From a virus: 64,000 nt of DNA. A program made the position numbers and the translations under genes. Position 1 is the first letter of the stretch, and every line of letters begins with the position of its first letter. The notes beneath the pieces were generated by a model. The model was not told the origin of the DNA. It did no database searches and saw nothing but the letters and a program-made list of their open reading frames with translations. Positions 24,304 through 33,050 of the stretch are shown piece by piece. The DNA is taken from the IMG/VR virus record IMGVR_UViG_3300008448_000033, positions 21,592-85,591 of that record, one strand, 5' to 3'.

Positions 24304-24558
24304 TTACTTTGTGATTGTGTCATAAACATGTTCTAGCTGATCAAAATCAGTATCGTCCTTCTTTAGGCGATAAGCCTTCATAACTGCTTTCATTTCTTCT
24401 TTTGAAAGCCAACCATTATCAACATAGTTCTTTCGTAGATCCTTCTTTTGATCCTTGTACGGTTCCATAGCAGCTTCAATTGTAGCAATAGCCTTAATGT
24501 AGTCCTTCATACGCTCTTCTTTTGTCTTCTTAACTTCGCCGGTCATTACAGTCTGCAT
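24304..24558 (-). CDS. Hypothetical helical protein
   Basis: An 84-residue charged helical protein (IATIEAAMEPYKDQKKDLRK, then WLSKEEMKAVMKAYRLKK). It starts at ATG 24558 behind AAAGGAGAAAAC, as first gene of the unit after the RNR terminator. Short helical proteins of this type are frequent in phages, some DNA-binding; no function is assigned. Confidence 0.6.
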   Translation of the reverse strand: MQTVMTGEVKKTKEERMKDYIKAIATIEAAMEPYKDQKKDLRKNYVDNGWLSKEEMKAVMKAYRLKKDDTDFDQLEHVYDTITK

Positions 24559-24575
24559 GTTTTCTCCTTTGAAAT

Positions 24576-24615
24576 AAAAACCGCTCTATGAGAGACAATC
24601 TATCATAGAGCGGTT
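24576..24615 (-). terminator. Rho-independent terminator after RNR
   Basis: Gene strand AACCGCTCTATGA, loop, TCATAGAGCGGTT then TTTATTTC: a 13-bp stem. It ends the 31.6-24.6 kb unit. Confidence 0.9.
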
Positions 24616-24634
24616 AGGTTGTAAAGCTACTTTT

Positions 24635-26494
24635 TTACTTAACCGGACAGACTCCACCTTCGCACTCTAACGAGCTTTGAAGATTTCCGTCACCAATATC
24701 ACCAACATCAATTGGTTTGATCTTGGCTGATAGCTTCTCGTATTGCTCCTTTGTGATTGTTTCTTTTGGAGCTTGTTTAAAACCATGCTCGCTGTGGCAT
24801 AGGAATGAAATAGTTTTTAGATATTTCAGGTTATCCGCTAGCCATTCTTTTAGTGCTGGTAGTTCTTCCTTGCGGTAATAAACCGTAACTGAAACAGCTT
24901 GATCGGCCCAATGTTTCTGAGCAAGTTTAACAACATCTAATTGTTTCCACGTTGTCCAATCTTCATCCGCTACTGGTGCATTATCTGGTGCTGCAACATA
25001 GAAGTCAACAACTTGTGTATTATGATCCAGCGTACCGTCAAACCTCATTACTGGTTCCACATAATGACCGGCTTCACGCAATAATGGTAAAAGAGGATCG
25101 CCAGATCCAAAGCGGACACGCTGAATAATATAGCGGGAAAAAGCAGGGTGGACGCCTTCGTATGAATCAAAGACTTTGGAAATCGTGCCCGATGGTTTGA
25201 TAACAGTTGTTCGTAGGCTTTCTGGGATTCCAAGTTCTTTGCTGTATCTTGTGTTTTCATCTTGAATAGCCTTATATGCCCTATCTAGGACTTCTGGTGT
25301 AAACAATGGAGATTGTAGACAACCTGTAATACCTGTACCAATACGACGATTACGTTTTACAACCGCATCGCATTTTGGTTGATGATATTTTTCAGTCGTT
25401 ACACGTTTACCCCAACGATGCATTAATCTAGCAGCTTCGATAAACTCTTCTTCATTTTGGAGGTTTGGAAGAGCAATTTCTTGGAGGTTGCATGGTTCTC
25501 CATCCTCAAGCGTTGCTTCAGCGCATGGATTGACTCCAATTGCTGAATCCGCTTTGAGTTCTCCCATTCTTCCAAACTTTTGTATATTAGTTCTATTAAC
25601 AATACCAAAGGGTTCGCCCTCCTCGTATGTTTTCCAGAACAAAGGATGTAAATCATCTACATCATCGACGACAACAGAAAAGTTAGCCATAGCCCGCTGT
25701 GTTGGAACATTTCCAAGATCCCAACGTTTAGCTTTTAGATATTCCTTATCCCAAGGATCTCCTAATATAATTATGGCACTACGGCGAACATTACCAGCTA
25801 CAACCATTTCGCCAATAGAGCATAGAATATCTGCTGCGTCTAGAGGCTTAACCATCTTACCTTCACGAAGCTTTAGGATAGCACATAGCTTATCGACAAA
25901 AGCAACAAGTGGTTTTGGACCACTGCTTGTTCCACCGAAACCGTGAATTGGATCACCAGCGGGACGAATACAGATAGTTGAATAGCTAAACGATTTCCCT
26001 GAAACAAAATATGATTCAAGGATACGACAAGTTAGTTCATTCCAGCCTTCACGACTATCCGGTACGATGAAATCTGCGTCCTTTGTATCTCTCCAAACAA
26101 TATTAACGTCTTTCTTGACTCTTGGCAACTTAGAAACAAAACGATGTTCTACTGACATGCCAACACCACCACCCAACATAAGGAGGTCTTGTGCAAGAAC
26201 AAAGTTTTCCCAACTATCACCGGCAACAAACCAGCAGTTATTCAGGGCAACACCACCTAGCTTTTTATGGCTAGGAGCACCAGAATACCACCAACCACGA
26301 CCGGCAGGACCAGCTTTGCGATTAGTCAAATAATATTTAAGACGAGCGATTTCTTCTTCGCTTACATTATGCCCTTGTACGTTGCCTCTGATGACACGAT
26401 CAACTGTATCGGTCCAATTCTCTAGAACACCTGTATCTTTACGCGCATAGGTACGTTTATAAACAACTTTAGCTAAGTTAGACCATTGTGACAT
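24635..26494 (-). CDS. nrdJ: Class II (B12-dependent) ribonucleotide reductase, monomeric type
   Basis: A 619-residue enzyme like the ribonucleoside-triphosphate reductase of lactobacilli. ALNNCWFV has C87 (first redox Cys), VNPCAEATLEDGEPCNL has N322, C324 (thiyl radical), E326 and C335 (second redox Cys), and the tail ECEGGVCPVK has the C611/C616 shuttle pair. It needs adenosylcobalamin, so the host must supply B12, and it needs no oxygen or small subunit. It is shorter than the about 739 residues of the lactobacillar enzyme. The thioredoxin gene overlaps its start by one base, giving an adjacent reductant. Confidence 0.95.
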   Translation of the reverse strand: MSQWSNLAKVVYKRTYARKDTGVLENWTDTVDRVIRGNVQGHNVSEEEIARLKYYLTNRKAGPAGRGWWYSGAPSHKKLGGVALNNCWFVAGDSWENFVLAQDLLMLGGGVGMSVEHRFVSKLPRVKKDVNIVWRDTKDADFIVPDSREGWNELTCRILESYFVSGKSFSYSTICIRPAGDPIHGFGGTSSGPKPLVAFVDKLCAILKLREGKMVKPLDAADILCSIGEMVVAGNVRRSAIIILGDPWDKEYLKAKRWDLGNVPTQRAMANFSVVVDDVDDLHPLFWKTYEEGEPFGIVNRTNIQKFGRMGELKADSAIGVNPCAEATLEDGEPCNLQEIALPNLQNEEEFIEAARLMHRWGKRVTTEKYHQPKCDAVVKRNRRIGTGITGCLQSPLFTPEVLDRAYKAIQDENTRYSKELGIPESLRTTVIKPSGTISKVFDSYEGVHPAFSRYIIQRVRFGSGDPLLPLLREAGHYVEPVMRFDGTLDHNTQVVDFYVAAPDNAPVADEDWTTWKQLDVVKLAQKHWADQAVSVTVYYRKEELPALKEWLADNLKYLKTISFLCHSEHGFKQAPKETITKEQYEKLSAKIKPIDVGDIGDGNLQSSLECEGGVCPVK

Positions 26495-26742
26495 TAGATT
26501 ATCTCCTTTAATCTTACAACATTTTGTGCTCCAACAAGTCTTGATACTTCTTCATCATTCTCAATAACCATAAAAGTTGGAACGCCTGTGATAGCAAAAT
26601 CGTTTGCCATATCACGATTTTCATCAATATCCACTACTTCAAATTGAATATCAGAGTGGGATTCTTTTAACATATTAAAAACTGGTTTTGCTTGCTTGCA
26701 TGGATTACACCAGCTAGCACTAAACATGACGACTTTTTTCAT
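26494..26742 (-). CDS. trx: Thioredoxin
   Basis: An 82-residue minimal thioredoxin. Active site ASWCNPCKQAKP (C12 and C15), the cis-Pro segment ITGVPTFMVI and the preceding DIDENRDMA strand are present. The N-terminal strand and helix of full-length thioredoxin are missing, as in many phage versions. It abuts the class II RNR and probably reduces its C-terminal Cys pair. Confidence 0.95.
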   Translation of the reverse strand: MKKVVMFSASWCNPCKQAKPVFNMLKESHSDIQFEVVDIDENRDMANDFAITGVPTFMVIENDEEVSRLVGAQNVVRLKEII

Positions 26743-28145
26743 GAAACTTTCTTCTCCTTTTTTTGTTTCAAATATTTTTCTTTCAATGCCTTCTCTTGGT
26801 CTTTCGCGGATTTTACCAAAATATCCGTAACACTTTCAGTAGTTTGTTGCAGAACTTTTATGCTTACGTTTGATGTATCCATGAAAATTGGGAATACTAA
26901 TCCATCAGGTCCATTTCTGTTCTTAGCAACATAAAAACGTCCTTCGTTTGTATTTTTATCTTTTATTGTTCTTGAAACTGTAAAGATAAAGTCTGCAACG
27001 AAACATTTATTGAAGGCTTCAGAAATGCTCTCCATTGTAATAACTTCTGCATTAAGACCGCTTCTGTTTGTTTGTGAAGCTGTCCATACAGGGCATCCAA
27101 ATGTTTGAGCAATAGCACGAAGCTCTTCATAGATAGTCTCCAATTCGTTACGCTTTTCTTTCTGTGCGCTGATTGGTTTAATTAGATCGCCATAATCCAC
27201 AATGACCATATCAATTTTAAAATCTTTACGTCTTAATTTTTCAAGATGATTTTTGATCATATTGGTCGTTGCTGATTTAGTTGGATATTCCTTAACAATG
27301 AGCTTACCCTTAATGTCTTTGATACCATTCCAAACTTCTTCTTTGAATGTTGGTACGTCAGATAGAGGAATTCCAGTAATGCAGGAATCGTATCTAAGGG
27401 AGACAACCTTATCTTGTAGCTCTAGAGTATAGTGAACAACATTCAGACCTGCTTCCAAAGCTTTGGAACCAAGATGAACAAGTACCATGCTTTTGCCAGC
27501 ACCAGTTGGTGCAATAACTACACCAAGCTCGCCTTTGCCCAAGCCACCCTTTGAAATACCGTCAATAAGCTGCCAACCAGTAGAAACTGGATTTCTAGCC
27601 AATAACTCAAATCGCTTTTCAAAATCTAGGTGATAGTCATAACCATGATTATTGTCTGTGCCAAGCTTAATTGCGTCATTAATAACTTTACTCACCTCAT
27701 CGAATGATGAATTCTGTATAAGACCAACGGATTTAATCATAGCCTCTTTAAGCTTTTGCTTTTTACAAAAGTCAAGAGAAACATCCTTAATATGTTCTGC
27801 TCCTTCAACGCTAAAATCATTGCTTTGGATACGAGCATAATAATCTCGTACCTGTTTCTGTAGCAATTCGTTTTCAAAGCCTATATCGCTTCTAAGAATA
27901 ACAGTAATTGTATCTCTTGTTGGGTGAGTTCCATATTTCTTACGGTATTCAAAGACTTTTTGTGTGAATACACGAAGATATTTTAGTTCTAAAAAATTAA
28001 TGTCTAGGACTTCACTGATTTGGTCAGCAAACACCCGATCATCAAGAATCAAATTGACCAAGTTCTCTTGAAACTTGGTTCCAAACTTTGAAAAGTCCTG
28101 CTTTTCTTCGATAAATGACATTTTCTCTCCATCAACAGTTTTCAT
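26739..28145 (-). CDS. DnaB/gp41-like replicative helicase
   Basis: A 468-residue RecA-fold hexameric helicase. Walker A is APTGAGKS (212-219), Walker B is MVIVDYGDL, and WTASQTNRSG supplies the sensor/Arg motif region. The N-terminal about 150 residues are helical, as in DnaB. It should unwind DNA ahead of the DnaE-type polymerase. Two starts are possible: ATG 28145 (GAGGATAATGA, overlaps the flap nuclease gene by 14 bases) and ATG 28121 (TGGAGAGAAA, no overlap); the second has the better site. Confidence 0.92.
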   Translation of the reverse strand: MKTVDGEKMSFIEEKQDFSKFGTKFQENLVNLILDDRVFADQISEVLDINFLELKYLRVFTQKVFEYRKKYGTHPTRDTITVILRSDIGFENELLQKQVRDYYARIQSNDFSVEGAEHIKDVSLDFCKKQKLKEAMIKSVGLIQNSSFDEVSKVINDAIKLGTDNNHGYDYHLDFEKRFELLARNPVSTGWQLIDGISKGGLGKGELGVVIAPTGAGKSMVLVHLGSKALEAGLNVVHYTLELQDKVVSLRYDSCITGIPLSDVPTFKEEVWNGIKDIKGKLIVKEYPTKSATTNMIKNHLEKLRRKDFKIDMVIVDYGDLIKPISAQKEKRNELETIYEELRAIAQTFGCPVWTASQTNRSGLNAEVITMESISEAFNKCFVADFIFTVSRTIKDKNTNEGRFYVAKNRNGPDGLVFPIFMDTSNVSIKVLQQTTESVTDILVKSAKDQEKALKEKYLKQKKEKKVS

Positions 28146-29118
28146 TCATTATCCTCTTTAGGTTCATATAAAGCTCTTCAAAGTTACTCTCGCCAAAGCC
28201 ATCTGTCAACATCATTTTTTGTATTTCAATTTTGTTGAAAGTGCATTCACTATTTTCTAGAGCATAATTTATTTTATGTACATCTTGAATAGATAAATTT
28301 GAAGAATACAGTTGCATTAAACTGTAATTTAATTTGATTTTTTTTTCTTGATCTACAATATTATCAAAGGCTTTTGCTTTTCCTTTATTTTCTCTAGAAA
28401 AAGAAATAATGTCGTCTATGTAATAAGTTTTTTCCTCTGATAGAAATGGAAACCTTTTTGCAACAGTCGGCAAGCCTACACCGTCAACACCATCAATATT
28501 GTCCGATGTGTCTCCAGACAAAGCTCTAGCTAAACAGAAATTATTTGGGTGTATTTTATACTCTTCTAAAATTCTTTTTGTATTAAGAATCTCTTTCTGC
28601 ACAGGTCTATAAAGAATTGTATTTTTATTACACAACTGTATAAAATCTTTGTCGCTTGAGACAATAACTTTTTGATAATCTTTTAGTTCTTGCTTATAAA
28701 CAAGTGCAGAAATAATGTCGTCTGCTTCAACGCCATCAAACATTAATTGTATAATTGGCATCTGATTAAGATATTCAACTAATCTTAGCATTTGCCAGAC
28801 TTTATTTTTTAATTCTTCATTTTCGTCTAAATTCCTAATATTTCTGTTTAGACGTAACGGCTTACGACCATCTTTGTATTCTTTATAAGATAGTTTTTTC
28901 TTTCGTGAACCGCCAGTTCCATCCCAACAAATAATAACTCTATTTGGATTAACTTCTCTTATAAGTTTTTGTAAAATCTTTAAAAATCCTTTAATTCCAC
29001 CAATTGGTTCGCCATTATTTGATAAGCTTGGATCTACTATAAATGCTCTAAAGTAGTTATTATTACCATCAATTATTAGAAGCTTCTTCTTTTCTTGACT
29101 TGACGAGTTCTCGCTCAT
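28132..29118 (-). CDS. 5'-3' exonuclease / flap endonuclease
   Basis: A 328-residue PIN-like FEN nuclease as in the N domain of Pol I or T4 RNase H. Acidic motifs: LLIIDGNNNYFRAF (14-27), GVEADD (129-134), VSSDKDFIQL (153-162) and SGDTSDNI (201-208), then the H3TH GVDGVGLPTVAKRF. It removes RNA primers and 5' flaps. The nearby family-A polymerase lacks this domain, so the two may act together. GAGGTAGAGCGTC precedes the ATG, inside the end of the upstream gene. Confidence 0.93.
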   Translation of the reverse strand: MSENSSSQEKKKLLIIDGNNNYFRAFIVDPSLSNNGEPIGGIKGFLKILQKLIREVNPNRVIICWDGTGGSRKKKLSYKEYKDGRKPLRLNRNIRNLDENEELKNKVWQMLRLVEYLNQMPIIQLMFDGVEADDIISALVYKQELKDYQKVIVSSDKDFIQLCNKNTILYRPVQKEILNTKRILEEYKIHPNNFCLARALSGDTSDNIDGVDGVGLPTVAKRFPFLSEEKTYYIDDIISFSRENKGKAKAFDNIVDQEKKIKLNYSLMQLYSSNLSIQDVHKINYALENSECTFNKIEIQKMMLTDGFGESNFEELYMNLKRIMNENC

Positions 29119-29485
29119 GACGCTCTACCTCTGCAACACAGCTAAATAATTCTTTAGTTGCATCGCCAATAAATGGACCGTCATAACCGCTGTTGCGGAG
29201 CCTTTTAGCAACATAGAAAAGACGGTACAAAACGTCATTATACCTGTCTAAGTCTTTAAAGTTCACAAGAAGCTTATTGTATTTTTCACGAAGTTCTTCT
29301 AGGTCTTCTGATAGCCGATCTGCCATATCTGATTCTGATTGGACGATCATGGTCATATAAGTTGCGCGTTCTTTTAGCGTAGTTGGGATTTCATCACCTT
29401 TACCATCCACAAGACTACCAGCTTTTAAAATTTCTTTAGCCTCTTCTATTTCTGCTTTAAGCTTTTCTAATTCTGTATTAATCAT
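29069..29485 (-). CDS. Coiled-coil hypothetical protein
   Basis: A 138-residue helical, acidic protein with long coiled-coil stretches (MADRLSEDLEELREKYNKLL). The 3' end overlaps the flap nuclease start by 50 bases in another frame. No strong ribosome site; likely coupled to the deaminase gene (four-base overlap). Function unknown. Confidence 0.6.
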   Translation of the reverse strand: MINTELEKLKAEIEEAKEILKAGSLVDGKGDEIPTTLKERATYMTMIVQSESDMADRLSEDLEELREKYNKLLVNFKDLDRYNDVLYRLFYVAKRLRNSGYDGPFIGDATKELFSCVAEVERHERELVKSRKEEASNN

Positions 29486-29832
29486 AATTTATAGGTTCCT
29501 ATGGTTTCACTATCAACAGTATAATAAACTTTTGAAATACCACGCTCCTTAAGGATCTCATGGCACATAACACAAGGCTTGCTCATACGGTCTTCATGCT
29601 TTCCCTTGCTTGCACGGGCAACATAAACTATAGCACCTTTAGTCTGTGCGCGAGGGATATTAAGAATCGCTTTAATTTCTGCATGATAAGTAGAAAGACC
29701 CTTCTCTTCGGGACGATACTTCGCGCCAATAGAAGAATACTTCTCAGAATTAATTCCGAAGTTAATGATAGCACCGCCCCGAACAAGCACAGCGCCATGA
29801 CGAAAGTTGCCATAGGTAGAACACTCTGCCAT
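29482..29832 (-). CDS. Cytidine/deoxycytidylate deaminase family protein
   Basis: A 116-residue zinc deaminase. HAE (H50-E52) in LSTYHAEIKAI and SKPCVMCHEIL (C87, C90) form the zinc site. It would convert dCMP (or a related cytosine nucleotide) to dUMP for ThyX. It is shorter than T4 dCMP deaminase and lacks an obvious allosteric insert, so the exact substrate is open. Confidence 0.88.
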   Translation of the reverse strand: MAECSTYGNFRHGAVLVRGGAIINFGINSEKYSSIGAKYRPEEKGLSTYHAEIKAILNIPRAQTKGAIVYVARASKGKHEDRMSKPCVMCHEILKERGISKVYYTVDSETIGTYKL

Positions 29833-29840
29833 CTTCTTAG

Positions 29841-30398
29841 CTAACTGAAAGATACCTCCGCACGCTCTTGGAACAATCCTTCTTGCTGATTAAGGTCTGC
29901 TGGTTGTCGTTGGTCTTCATTTATTGCCTCCGTTGATGATTCACTATACTGCTGAACTAATTCTTGTTCAAGTTCTTTCTTAACCGACTTTGCATCGTGA
30001 TCATAAAATTCTTTATACCATTTTTGATCTCTTGCGGTTTTTTTAGAATGACAGTTGGCACAACGGACAACACACTTCTTTATTTCTTTTTCTAAGGTTT
30101 TAACTGTGGTTCTACCAGATACCATTTTAGAAACGTCTTTGTGTTTATCACCAGTTACATGATCTAGCTGTAAAACAAATGGATCTTTTTCTCCGCAATC
30201 TATACAGGGATGTTGAAGATAATATTTAAACACATATTTTCTTCCAATAAATCGTCTGTAATCGTCTTTTACGCGACTACAAACTTTACAAAAGTTTTTT
30301 GATTTAAACTTTTCTCGCTCACCGATAGCATTACAATTTTTACAAGTAAACAAGATTTCTTGTTGTACTGGTCCAAACAACTCTAATTGTTCATCCAT
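29841..30398 (-). CDS. HNH endonuclease-like protein
   Basis: About 185 residues from ATG 30398 (GAGGTTTAC upstream); a longer frame would run into the UV endonuclease gene. A first Cys knuckle is C19/C22 and C37/C40. The HNH/ββα-metal core is C65-x2-C68, QLDHVTGD (D79, H80) and RCANCHSKKTAR (C113, C116, H117). It may be a homing endonuclease or a packaging/restriction-type nuclease. It stands between the deaminase and UV endonuclease genes, a free-standing site typical of homing genes. Confidence 0.82.
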   Translation of the reverse strand: MDEQLELFGPVQQEILFTCKNCNAIGEREKFKSKNFCKVCSRVKDDYRRFIGRKYVFKYYLQHPCIDCGEKDPFVLQLDHVTGDKHKDVSKMVSGRTTVKTLEKEIKKCVVRCANCHSKKTARDQKWYKEFYDHDAKSVKKELEQELVQQYSESSTEAINEDQRQPADLNQQEGLFQERAEVSFS

Positions 30399-30408
30399 GT
30401 AAACCTCA

Positions 30409-31338
30409 TTAATTTTTGATACCAAACTTTTCTCTAATATCAAGTAGAGCAATATTTTTCATTTTTGCTTCAATATCGACATCCACAGAATCTTCTAGCA
30501 TTAGCTTTAGCTGCTCTTCAGGAATATATCTTATCATTTGCGAATGCGCTCGTTTTTGATTGTATGGAGCATTTTCCATACCAATCTCTGTATTTGAAAG
30601 ATGTTGCAATGGTTTGATATTACCCCAAGTGTTTAAAACATAAGGAAAAACTTCCAAAAAATTTTGATCATCGTTAGAAATGATATGATGATGGCTATCG
30701 AAAACAATAGGAACATTAATTTTTCTACTAATTCTAAGAAGCTGTCCAACATTATAACACCTTTCGTCATTCTCTAAGGTTAAACGATTTTTAATATTAT
30801 TGGGTAGAGAAGAAAATACTTCAACAATTCTATCTTCACGATTGGCTTTACCACCGTGAATATTGATAGCATAGTAAGGAGTTTGTTCAAACCCCATAGT
30901 ATCAAATACCCAAGCGTGATATGCAAGTTCTTTAATGCTGTTCTCTACCGTACTGTCTTTATCGCTACTGATAACACAAAACTGACCGGGGTGACAAGTT
31001 ACTCTGATCCCTGATTCCTTGAACTGTCTCCCAGCAAGAGCGAGGTCTGTTTTAATTTGTTCATCGTTTTTAGCAATATCTCCACAGAATTCAAATAGTG
31101 GGAATAAGCCACTTGAAAGTCTGAAAGATTTGATGTTGCATTCATTGAGACGAGGAATGATTCGCAGGATTTCCTTGACATTTCCACGATATGTTTCAAG
31201 AATTCTCTCTCTTGTGTATTTCCCATTTTTGTATGCACCTAATTGTAAAAGTTTTTCATCTATGATGTTCTCATAAATAGTAGTCCCATCGCGTTTTGTA
31301 CGCGGTTCAATCCACTGGCAGCAAAGTCCCAAGCTCAT
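30409..31338 (-). CDS. uvsE: UV damage endonuclease (UVDE/UvsE)
   Basis: A 309-residue TIM-barrel repair nuclease that nicks 5' of UV photoproducts. Family motifs: CNIKSFRLSSGLFP, TCHPGQFCVISS, INIHGGK, LTLENDE and IVFDSHHH, giving the metal-binding His/Glu/Asp set. AAAGGATTCTTA precedes the ATG. It would protect phage DNA in sunlit water. The gene overlaps the upstream one by one base. Confidence 0.95.
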   Translation of the reverse strand: MSLGLCCQWIEPRTKRDGTTIYENIIDEKLLQLGAYKNGKYTRERILETYRGNVKEILRIIPRLNECNIKSFRLSSGLFPLFEFCGDIAKNDEQIKTDLALAGRQFKESGIRVTCHPGQFCVISSDKDSTVENSIKELAYHAWVFDTMGFEQTPYYAINIHGGKANREDRIVEVFSSLPNNIKNRLTLENDERCYNVGQLLRISRKINVPIVFDSHHHIISNDDQNFLEVFPYVLNTWGNIKPLQHLSNTEIGMENAPYNQKRAHSQMIRYIPEEQLKLMLEDSVDVDIEAKMKNIALLDIREKFGIKN

Positions 31339-31577
31339 TAAGAATCCTTTGTGTCTAGAAGAGCGTTATCTAGTTCATACTGTACGCTATCAAGTGCTTT
31401 CTGTCTAGCTTCTTCTATTGAATCCGCTTCGCCTTTTTCTTCTACTTTTATGTGCCACCAATATTTTCCATCCTCTTTTGGTCCACCAATTATGATTTTA
31501 ATTGGACCATTATCGCCAATAATCTTTACTCTACCAGCGTGTTTTAAATCTATAGTAGTCCAATCAATTTTTGACAT
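31338..31577 (-). CDS. Small alpha/beta protein
   Basis: A 79-residue protein with strands (RVKIIGDNGPIKIIIGG, YWWHIKVEEKG) then a helix (IEEARQKALDSVQYEL), a fold like small RNA-binding or HicB-type domains. Its ribosome site (AGAGGG) lies within the 3' arm of the terminator hairpin directly before the ATG. No family assigned. Confidence 0.6.
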   Translation of the reverse strand: MSKIDWTTIDLKHAGRVKIIGDNGPIKIIIGGPKEDGKYWWHIKVEEKGEADSIEEARQKALDSVQYELDNALLDTKDS

Positions 31578-31613
31578 AAAAAAGCCCTCTTGGCAAGAAT
31601 GCCAGAAGGCTTT
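31578..31613 (-). terminator. Terminator overlapping a ribosome binding site
   Basis: Gene strand AAAGCC...TGGCA, loop, TGCCA...GGCTTT then TTT, ending at ATG 31577. The AGAGGG used by the next gene forms part of the 3' stem, so the hairpin both ends transcription and can hide the ribosome site in read-through RNA. Confidence 0.8.
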
Positions 31614-31631
31614 TAAAGTGTAAAATTGTTT

Positions 31632-31979
31632 TTAAAGTTTTCCGTGATCGGGCACAGAAAATCCTGTCTTTGGAATAATTAGTTTTCCGTTTTCGTGAAC
31701 AATGATACCATCAAACATCAATTCTGACACTGCAATTTTTAATTGAGTACGGTAATCACCACCTCTTGGTTTTGCAAATGGTTTGCCGGTAGCTTGTTCA
31801 TAAATATCTTGTAAATATGGCGATGGAACTGGTTTCAACTCAGCTAGATGTTCTTCACCTGATGTCCCAACAAATTTTTTATAATTCTTTTTGATGTTAT
31901 CAAAAACACCTTCTTTAATAACATGATTCTTTATTTCTTCTCTGATTATGTTTCTCAAATAACTTTCTGTAATTTTCAT
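31632..31979 (-). CDS. Small protein with head-targeting-like leader
   Basis: A 115-residue protein starting at ATG 31979 behind GGGAGAATTAA. The leader MKITESYLRNIIREE followed by VIKEG matches the left-end cluster. The rest is basic (KKNYKKFVG) with a C-terminal winged-helix-like part (QLKIAVSELMFDGIIVHENG). It lies apart from the cluster, before recA-region genes. An internal head or DNA-binding protein is inferred. Confidence 0.55.
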   Translation of the reverse strand: MKITESYLRNIIREEIKNHVIKEGVFDNIKKNYKKFVGTSGEEHLAELKPVPSPYLQDIYEQATGKPFAKPRGGDYRTQLKIAVSELMFDGIIVHENGKLIIPKTGFSVPDHGKL

Positions 31980-32003
31980 TTAATTCTCCCAAATTTTTGT
32001 AAT

Positions 32004-32600
32004 TTATTTTTTATTTTTACTTTTAACATTTTTAATTAACTTCTCAAGCTTTTCTATTCTTTCTTCTAAATCTTTTATTGATGTTTCTTTATTAAAGAGA
32101 CTTGATTTTTCATTTTCTTTCCCTTCAAGCGCAGACAATCTCGCAGATAAAGAAGCAAATTTTGCGGATGCTTTAACTTGATGTGTTTTACAGTCAGTAG
32201 GTTCTTCTTTTTCTTCTTCTGGTTTAGAATCACCACTTTTACCTTTGACTTTTAATTTGCCCTTAATGAAGCTTTTAGCTAAATTCATTAGGGCGGGAGT
32301 ACCAGCAGAGGATACGGCACCGGCTAAAGCACCGATTGTAGCCGTAATTGCAGTTGCGTGATCCTCTGCTGGTTGTGGCTTAGGAATTACCGGATCTGCT
32401 TTTGGTTGCTCCACAACGGCAACCATTTCTTGCACACCAGCATCCATTTTTTCTTCCTGTTTAACAATTTGTTGTTCATCGCCAAAAAAAGAAATAGAAT
32501 CTAGATCTTGACGATCAGAATATTTTGATAATTCTGCAAGATCTTTTATTTCTATCTTTGTGCCATCTTTTAATGTAACTAATGCTTTTTGCTCTGCCAT
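32004..32600 (-). CDS. Hypothetical protein with hydrophobic centre
   Basis: A 198-residue protein. N-terminal beta part (ALVTLKDGTKIEIKDLAEL), a Gly/Ala hydrophobic segment (ITATIGALAGAVSSAG, about 86-101), a Lys-rich linker and a C-terminal coiled coil (IKDLEERIEKLEKLIK). It may insert in a membrane or bind a virion component. It sits in a run with an exported and a membrane protein, so an envelope-related role is possible. Confidence 0.5.
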   Translation of the reverse strand: MAEQKALVTLKDGTKIEIKDLAELSKYSDRQDLDSISFFGDEQQIVKQEEKMDAGVQEMVAVVEQPKADPVIPKPQPAEDHATAITATIGALAGAVSSAGTPALMNLAKSFIKGKLKVKGKSGDSKPEEEKEEPTDCKTHQVKASAKFASLSARLSALEGKENEKSSLFNKETSIKDLEERIEKLEKLIKNVKSKNKK

Positions 32601-32601
32601 G

Positions 32602-33030
32602 TTATCTTATCTCTATGATAAATTGATCTTTTTTGACACCTTTTTCTAATATATATAGTTCAGCTTCTTTTGCAAAGTCTTTTGATAGATTACCTTTATT
32701 ATAAAATATGATTTTAATATTTTTTAATTTACTATTTTTTAATAATGCAACTGCCGATGAATCAAGTATTGGTATGATTTTTTTCTTTTCTTCTGGTTCT
32801 TCTTTCTTAAAGAACTCTTTCTTTTTTGGTTTTTCAATAACTTTCTTTTCTTCTTCTTTCATTTCAAACTTAAAACAGTCAGGCATATTTGAGCATTTAA
32901 ATTCTTCTGCTCTGCGATACCAAAAAAAATTAACACATCCATAGCTATCTTTTTCTACTGGTGTCCAATCGCATTCTACTGCATCGCTTTTTAAAGCTAA
33001 TAAAAATATTAATAAAAATAAACGGCGCAT
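32602..33030 (-). CDS. Exported hypothetical protein
   Basis: A 142-residue protein with a Sec signal peptide (MRRLFLLIFLLALKSDA, cleavage likely after residue 17). Four Cys in the mature N terminus (residues 20-52) suggest disulphides. A Lys/Glu linker leads to a C-terminal alpha/beta part (KNIKIIFYNKGNLSK). CGGAGAACAAAC precedes the ATG. It likely acts in the periplasm, possibly in lysis or superinfection exclusion; no family recognised. Confidence 0.6.
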   Translation of the reverse strand: MRRLFLLIFLLALKSDAVECDWTPVEKDSYGCVNFFWYRRAEEFKCSNMPDCFKFEMKEEEKKVIEKPKKKEFFKKEEPEEKKKIIPILDSSAVALLKNSKLKNIKIIFYNKGNLSKDFAKEAELYILEKGVKKDQFIIEIR

Positions 33031-33050
33031 GTTTGTTCTCCGTTTTAATT

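Noticed and set aside
18086-26494. Inteins or introns in the polymerase and RNR genes
   Set aside because: Catalytic motifs run through without interruption and without intein splice-site blocks.
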